From: Halobacteriales archaeon QS_4_70_19 | Lineage (GTDB): Archaea > Halobacteriota > Halobacteria > Halobacteriales > Haloarculaceae | Assembly (NCBI GenBank): GCA_003020985.1 | Contig: PXRM01000024.1 | Location: 1-34,029 of the forward strand | Reading direction: 5' to 3' | DNA length: 34,029 nucleotides | Shown: positions 30,414 to 34,029 of the stretch, in pieces | Numbering within the stretch: the stretch's first letter is position 1 | Layout: each line of letters starts with the position of its first letter | Translations under genes and position numbers: made by a program | The notes under the pieces: model-generated | The model's database searches: none | The model's input: only the letters and a program-made list of their open reading frames with translations | What the model was told of the DNA's origin: nothing

Positions 30414-30957
30414 GGCCCACCCATTGCCGCTCCCGACGGCCCTCCTTCTTGATACGAGCTTCCTCCGAACCATCGGTGGGACTGAGAGCGATACCTATCA
30501 GACCTTCATTCAGTACGTCAAAGCAGAGGGCGTCCACCTCTATCTCACTCCGGGCATCGTAGAAGAAGTTTCGGAGCAACAGGGATACATCAGCATTGAC
30601 TGGGTGGACCGTGCCGATACGACGGAGTGGATTACGCTCCTTGACACTGTTCAGCCAGGCGTCCGGGTTCACGAGGGGCCGCGTGCTGGAGAAGTCATGG
30701 ATCGTGTCCATGAGCGACTAGCAAAGTTAGAGCAGACAGACCCAGATGAGTTGCGGAAGACCGATTCAGAACTCCCAGCAGCCGCAGTGATGCTCCTTGG
30801 TTCAACCGCACATGAGTCAGTCGGGATTCTCATTGACGACCGGAACGCTGAGCGAGCGATGTCCGGAGTGATCAATAACACGTACTACGAAGGTCGAATC
30901 CGCGTACTCAGTATCCGGGACGCAATTGAGTATATGGAGCAATCTCAGTTTGACTGA
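30406..30957 (+). CDS. PIN-like domain protein, probable toxin partner
   Basis: A 183-residue protein. The N-terminal ALLLDTSFLRTIG (Asp16) is a PIN-type first strand. LTPGIVEEVSEQ supplies the second acidic position, TDSELPAAAVML the third (Asp/Glu), and GILIDDRNAERAM the fourth. This pattern fits a PIN-like endoribonuclease of the large, non-VapC kind. The ATG lies inside the last codons of the preceding gene (ATGAGTGA), so the start is supported by coupling. It ends TCAGTTTGACTGA and converges on the paralogue operon after 55 bp. Ribonuclease activity is inferred. Confidence 0.75.
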   Translation: MSEAHPLPLPTALLLDTSFLRTIGGTESDTYQTFIQYVKAEGVHLYLTPGIVEEVSEQQGYISIDWVDRADTTEWITLLDTVQPGVRVHEGPRAGEVMDRVHERLAKLEQTDPDELRKTDSELPAAAVMLLGSTAHESVGILIDDRNAERAMSGVINNTYYEGRIRVLSIRDAIEYMEQSQFD

Positions 30958-31012
30958 GCCATTGTATTCAGAATGCAACTCACATCAGTCACTGAGGGTT
31001 TCAATAGAGGCG

Positions 31013-31336
31013 CTATTTCCCAAACCAGTCGCGGAGTTCTTCTTCATACTTCTTCCCTATCCGAAATTCCGCATGATTACGGTCATCGTCAACCCAACGT
31101 CCAGGAATCAAATCACGCCTGAATTCTTTACTATACCATTGCGTATAGTGTCCAAGGTGAACAGCGAGAGCTCCTGGCTCATGTGGTACTGATAAGTCAT
31201 ATTCGTCTCGCATCCGTTGACGGATTTCAATACCGCGGATCCAGTCTCCATCAGCGTCCAGTAATACCTGTAACAGCGCCTCCTTCTTTGGAGACAGTCT
31301 ATCAAAGAAATCAGCCGGAAGTGAATTCCTGCTCAT
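31013..31336 (-). CDS. short paralogue of the upstream gene, winged-helix-like domain
   Basis: A 107-residue protein consisting of one domain that aligns with the last ~100 residues of the upstream gene. Shared blocks are LPADFFDRLSPKKEALLQVLLDADG versus LPEDFFERLSKKQRIMIEILLDADG, and then EFRRDLIPGRWVDD with AEFRIGKKYEEELRDWF. The helix-rich start followed by a strand-rich middle suggests a winged-helix fold. The ATG overlaps the preceding TGA (ATGA), so the pair is translationally coupled. I cannot name a family. Composition is AT-richer than the chromosome. Confidence 0.7.
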   Translation of the reverse strand: MSRNSLPADFFDRLSPKKEALLQVLLDADGDWIRGIEIRQRMRDEYDLSVPHEPGALAVHLGHYTQWYSKEFRRDLIPGRWVDDDRNHAEFRIGKKYEEELRDWFGK

Positions 31337-31905
31337 TGTCCTTCAAACCACTCTCGAAGTTCATCTTCGTACTCTTCACCGATTTTGAACTCAGCATGCT
31401 GCTGAGTCTCATCCGCCCACTGTCCTGGAATGATGTTCCGTCTAAATTCCCCATTGTATTTTCGGGTTAGCCCTGCGATAACTCCAGCAGTCGCCCGTCC
31501 CCCTTCTCCAACATTGAGCCCGTGCTCCTCCCTCATTTTCTCCCGAATATCAGTTCCACGCATCCACTCACCATCCGCGTCAAGGAGGATTTCAATCATA
31601 ATGCGTTGTTTCTTTGATAGTCTCTCAAAGAAGTCCTCTGGAAGACCATCTTCAACGGCTTCCTCTGAATCGGTGACCGGTTGCGAGCCGCCATGAACAA
31701 CAATATCCATCGCTTTGACACCTGCAGTCTCGGATACATCTCGGTCGAATTCCATCCCCTCACCACTAAGCGTGACCGTCACCTCGGACGCTTCTTCTTC
31801 AGGCTCGTCACTCAGTGCCATTTCCATTATTTTGAGCGCTGTATCTTCCGACACCTCACGTTCCATTGAGATTCCCTCGCCTGTGATAGTCATCGTTACA
31901 GTCAT
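31333..31905 (-). CDS. two-part protein with an internal N-terminal repeat and a C-terminal winged-helix-like domain
   Basis: A 190-residue protein. The N-terminal ~65 residues hold two copies of one motif: VTMTITGEGISMEREVSED, followed by TALKIMEMAL, and VTVTLSGEGMEFDRDVSET, followed by AGVKAMDIVV. Each copy looks like two strands and a helix. After an acidic linker (about 75-92), residues 93-190 are a paralogue of the next gene (LPEDFFERLSKKQRIMIEILL, GTDIREKMREEHGL, EFRRNIIPGQWADE, AEFKIGEEYEDELREWF). ATG 31905 is supported by a strong Shine-Dalgarno, GGAGGA, 2 bp upstream, rare in haloarchaea and absent from most genes here. A long inverted repeat lies just before it. Family unknown. Confidence 0.7.
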   Translation of the reverse strand: MTVTMTITGEGISMEREVSEDTALKIMEMALSDEPEEEASEVTVTLSGEGMEFDRDVSETAGVKAMDIVVHGGSQPVTDSEEAVEDGLPEDFFERLSKKQRIMIEILLDADGEWMRGTDIREKMREEHGLNVGEGGRATAGVIAGLTRKYNGEFRRNIIPGQWADETQQHAEFKIGEEYEDELREWFEGQ

Positions 31906-31912
31906 TCCTCCG

Positions 31913-31980
31913 TACCACACAGTACAACACACTACTCCTTATGACTTTCCCTAATTGGGATAGTGTGTCTCTGTGTGGTA
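31913..31980 (-). promoter_or_regulatory. long imperfect inverted repeat before the paralogue operon
   Basis: TAGTGTGTCTCTGTGTGGTA at 31961-31980 pairs with TACCACACAG-TACA-ACACACTA at 31913-31934. All positions match except a short bulge (CT versus TACA). The 26-bp spacer contains CCCTAATTGGG, itself nearly symmetrical. The repeat ends 8 bp before the start codon, next to GGAGGA, so it could be an operator for a dimeric regulator (perhaps the operon's own product) or a 5' leader hairpin controlling translation. The feature is direct; the function is inference. Confidence 0.65.
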
Positions 31981-31998
31981 GAGCGATTTCTGAGGGGG

Positions 31999-32655
31999 TT
32001 AACTACAGATAATTGAGGAATTCACACTTACTCTCCATTTTCTTTCTTCACTGCGCGAATCGTAATGTACCGACAGCACCTTTTCGCTCACATTAGCCCT
32101 GCTTCTGACAGTCTCCACAGGCCAGCCCTTCTGTAATGCGTGGGTAATCCCTCCCCTACGGAGTGCGTGTGGACTTAACACAGGTAGACACTCAGACGCG
32201 GAATCATAGGATATTGCTTCACACTCTTCGATATCACGACCATGTAGACACTCTCCGGTTACCACACACGATCCCGTGTACCGATAACAATCTTCGCGTA
32301 ACGTCGTCGTATGAGCTCGCCCTCGGTGTGTTGCAATCAATGGCTTCCGACCGTGTTCATCGGTCACCGAGGGCCGGGTGTGTTCTAACCAGTCATCCAG
32401 TAACTCACGAACCTCGTCCCAAAGAGCAACGAACCGTTCTCTCTTCCCCTGATTCTTCAGTGTCTTTTCCGTTTCGGGGCGGTAAACCACCTCTAATGAC
32501 TGCTTGGCAGGATCGTAATCTGCACAGTCAACATAGTAATGTATAGCAACGTTGTGATATCGATACCTCTCGACGGGGACGTACACGTCGGGCGACCCTC
32601 CGTCGGGTAATGTGACAGTGTGCAAAGTGCGACGGGCTAGCTTGCGGCCGGTACA
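31999..32655 (-). pseudogene. degenerate tyrosine recombinase/integrase
   Basis: The C-terminal part of a phage-type integrase. Recognisable segments are EVVYRPETEKTLKNQGKRE, ATHRGRAHTTTLREDCYRY, a Cys-rich insertion typical of haloarchaeal integrases (CVVTGECLHGRDIEECEA), and SPHALRRGGITHAL with His153 and Arg156 (H-x-x-R box). The end is KVLSVHYDSRS with nucleophile Tyr188. The N-terminal SAM-like domain is absent, and where the first catalytic Arg should stand (aligned to MRIGALHS-type sequence) the protein has HNVAIHYY. It has no proper start; only TTG 32625 or upstream codons are available. A relic of the event that brought in island 2 is the best reading. Confidence 0.8.
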
Positions 32656-32681
32656 GGTACGCCGCCCCCGGCGGTGACTGG

Positions 32682-32890
32682 ATGGAGGGTCTCACCGGGG
32701 GCCTGTCGAGTGGGGGCCGGGAGCGGGAGGCCGGCGTCGTCCAGGGGGTCGTCAGCATCGTCCGCAGCGACGACGACAGCTGGAAGCCGGCGAAAGGCGG
32801 CGTCGTCCTGTACGCGACGACGTGGCCCCCGAGAAGACGGGCACCCGGCGGGACCTGTTCCTCCCGCAGGTACCTACAGCCACTCGGTGA
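32682..32890 (+). pseudogene. possible frameshifted gene fragment at the right edge of island 2
   Basis: One forward frame reads REREAGVVQGVVSIVRSDDD, then SWKPAKGGVVLYAT. A one-base shift near 32815 continues it as DVAPEKTGTRRDLFLPQVP, with a stop shortly after. Both parts look protein-like and GC-rich as in the backbone, so this could be the remnant of a chromosomal gene damaged when the island entered. It overlaps the end of the opposite GCS2-like gene by about 15 bp. I cannot name the family, and chance cannot be excluded in GC-rich DNA. Confidence 0.25.
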
Positions 32891-34029
32891 ACGAGTCGGT
32901 GGCCTCGCTCAGTTCGATGTACTCCCACTGCATCGCGCGGACGGCCTCGTGGAAGCTCTCGCCGTGGGCCATCCCGGCGCGGACGCGGTGTTTCTTCCAG
33001 ACGCTGGGCGTGATGGCGGCGACCTGGCGGGCCGCCATCGGGTCGAGCCAGCGGTCGATCTCCGGCTCGGGAAAGCCCGCCTCGGCGAGTCCCGTCCGGG
33101 CGACCGACAGCAGGTCCTCCAGGGCGCGGTCGGGGTCGTCGGTCCGGATGCCGTCGGCGGTGATCCACGCGAGGTCGGCCCCGGGGCCGTCGGCGACGGC
33201 GGCGTAGAACGAGTTCCGGGCGGCCTCCCAGGGGAGGTCGCGGAGCGGGTGGTCGGTCGCGTCCAGCCCGCGGAGCGCGCCAGCGACGAGCGCCTGGACG
33301 GAGACGCAGTCCCGGACCGTCGGCTGGGTCGGGGCGGGTCGGAACTCCAGGCGAACGGAACCGTCGTCGTTGCCGTCGGCGGGCGCGTCACCGGCGGCGG
33401 GCACGTCACCGCCGAACACCGGCCGGACCCAGCGCCAGAAGGTACCGTGCTTGTGGGCGAACTCCGGGAACCGGTCCCGGTACGTGGCGTCGTCGGCCAC
33501 CTCGTCGGGGTCCGTACAGACCGGCGCGAACGTCTCGTCGGCGGCGATGGCGTCGACGGCCTCGCCGGCGTCCGCCACGTCGTCGGGCACCCGGACCTTC
33601 TCGGTACCCGGCGGGTTGATGCTGTCCTCGTAGACGGGGACGCGGAGTTCGTGGGGACCGGAGAGCACCGCCTCGGGGTCGACGTGTTCGGGGTAGAGGT
33701 CGGCCGGGAGGAACGGGCTGTTGGCCGTCAGCGCTACCACCGGTCCGAGGATGCGGGTGGCGTAGCGGAGGTAGCGCCCGAGGTCGGCCGCCTCGGGAAT
33801 CTGCAGGTGGGGTTGGATGGAGGTGGCGAGCGACTCGACGAGGATGGACGGGAACTGGTGGTCGACACCCGGCAGATCGATCGGGATGCCGTTGTCCATC
33901 CGGCGGAGGGTGTCCGCATCGAGCGCGTGGTAGCGCGGGTCGGGCGTCATGTTGGCGGCGAACCAGACACCGCCGCGGGCCTCGCCGGCCGAAAGGTAGA
34001 CGCTCGTCCCGGCGACCGGCGGCGCCGCC
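32874..34029 (-). CDS. glutamate-cysteine ligase family protein (GCS2-like), 5' end beyond the window
   Basis: At least 385 residues are visible; the frame runs through the right edge, starting there with PVAGTSVYLSAGEARGGVWF. GCS2 features are VDHQFPSILVESLATSIQPHLQIP and LRYATRILGPVVALTANSPFLPADLY, matching the family's G-x-H-x-H strand and P-x-x-A-L-x-x-N-S-P motif. Later come RLEFRPAPTQPTVRDCVSVQALVAGAL and the helical end. Haloarchaea use gamma-glutamylcysteine as a main thiol, made by such enzymes, so a thiol role is plausible, but a related peptide ligase is also possible. ATG 33950 is internal and not the likely start because the conserved sequence continues upstream. Confidence 0.75.
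   Translation of the reverse strand, partial: AAPPVAGTSVYLSAGEARGGVWFAANMTPDPRYHALDADTLRRMDNGIPIDLPGVDHQFPSILVESLATSIQPHLQIPEAADLGRYLRYATRILGPVVALTANSPFLPADLYPEHVDPEAVLSGPHELRVPVYEDSINPPGTEKVRVPDDVADAGEAVDAIAADETFAPVCTDPDEVADDATYRDRFPEFAHKHGTFWRWVRPVFGGDVPAAGDAPADGNDDGSVRLEFRPAPTQPTVRDCVSVQALVAGALRGLDATDHPLRDLPWEAARNSFYAAVADGPGADLAWITADGIRTDDPDRALEDLLSVARTGLAEAGFPEPEIDRWLDPMAARQVAAITPSVWKKHRVRAGMAHGESFHEAVRAMQWEYIELSEATDSFTEWL

Noticed and set aside
1..34029. CRISPR array, rRNA or tRNA genes
   Set aside because: No regularly spaced repeats and no rRNA or tRNA signature sequences were seen on either strand.

Overview
The window comes from a haloarchaeon (class Halobacteria). The evidence is very high GC in the backbone, strongly acidic Asp/Glu-rich proteins, frequent overlapping or abutting genes with archaeal TATA-type promoters, a PGF-CTERM-anchored lipidless binding protein, an archaeal-type HMG-CoA synthase (mevalonate pathway), a haloarchaeal heme A synthase, and several small families known only from haloarchaea (HVO_0476-type zinc finger, LWR-salt protein, DUF5810-type protein). 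The genus cannot be resolved from what is visible.

Layout. 1-11.5 kb is chromosomal backbone: the tail of an unknown gene, HMG-CoA synthase, an HTH regulator, a corrinoid-type ABC transporter (divergent btuF versus btuC-btuD), a small membrane protein, a CAP-like secreted protein, a winged-helix regulator, a 30-residue membrane microprotein, a CPxC zinc protein, a HAD phosphatase, an LWR-salt gene broken by an in-frame TAG, a pterin dehydratase, heme A synthase and an AN1-zinc-finger/CAP membrane protein. About 11.6-16.43 kb is an accessory island with reduced coherence: an HTH fragment, an orphan right end of an IS200/IS605-type element, a VapBC toxin-antitoxin pair, and a minus-strand operon whose PAPS-reductase-like gene has been cut in two by a 1,420-bp TnpB-only transposon. 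The transposon ends can be placed to the base, and precise removal restores an in-frame 283-residue protein. The island ends at a 5'-truncated gene abutting pcm.

16.4-29.6 kb is backbone again: protein-L-isoaspartate methyltransferase, HVO_0476-type zinc finger, an MFS transporter, aconitase with a clear TATA box, a J-domain membrane protein, RimI, small conserved haloarchaeal proteins, a thioesterase, a rhodanese/persulfide-dioxygenase-like fusion, and a NOG1-family GTPase.

29.7-32.65 kb is a second, AT-richer island. It has a winged-helix plus PIN-like two-gene cassette with overlapping reading frames, an unrecognised two-gene operon of paralogous proteins behind a long imperfect inverted repeat, and a degenerate tyrosine integrase. 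The window closes in a GCS2-like glutamate-cysteine ligase family gene that runs off the end.

The most interesting material is in the two islands: a target-programmed TnpB element inserted in a PP-loop gene, and the uncharacterised cassettes at 29.7-32 kb. These look like small self-regulated accessory modules (toxin-antitoxin or defence-like), but their function is inferred, not shown. No rRNA, tRNA or CRISPR array was found.
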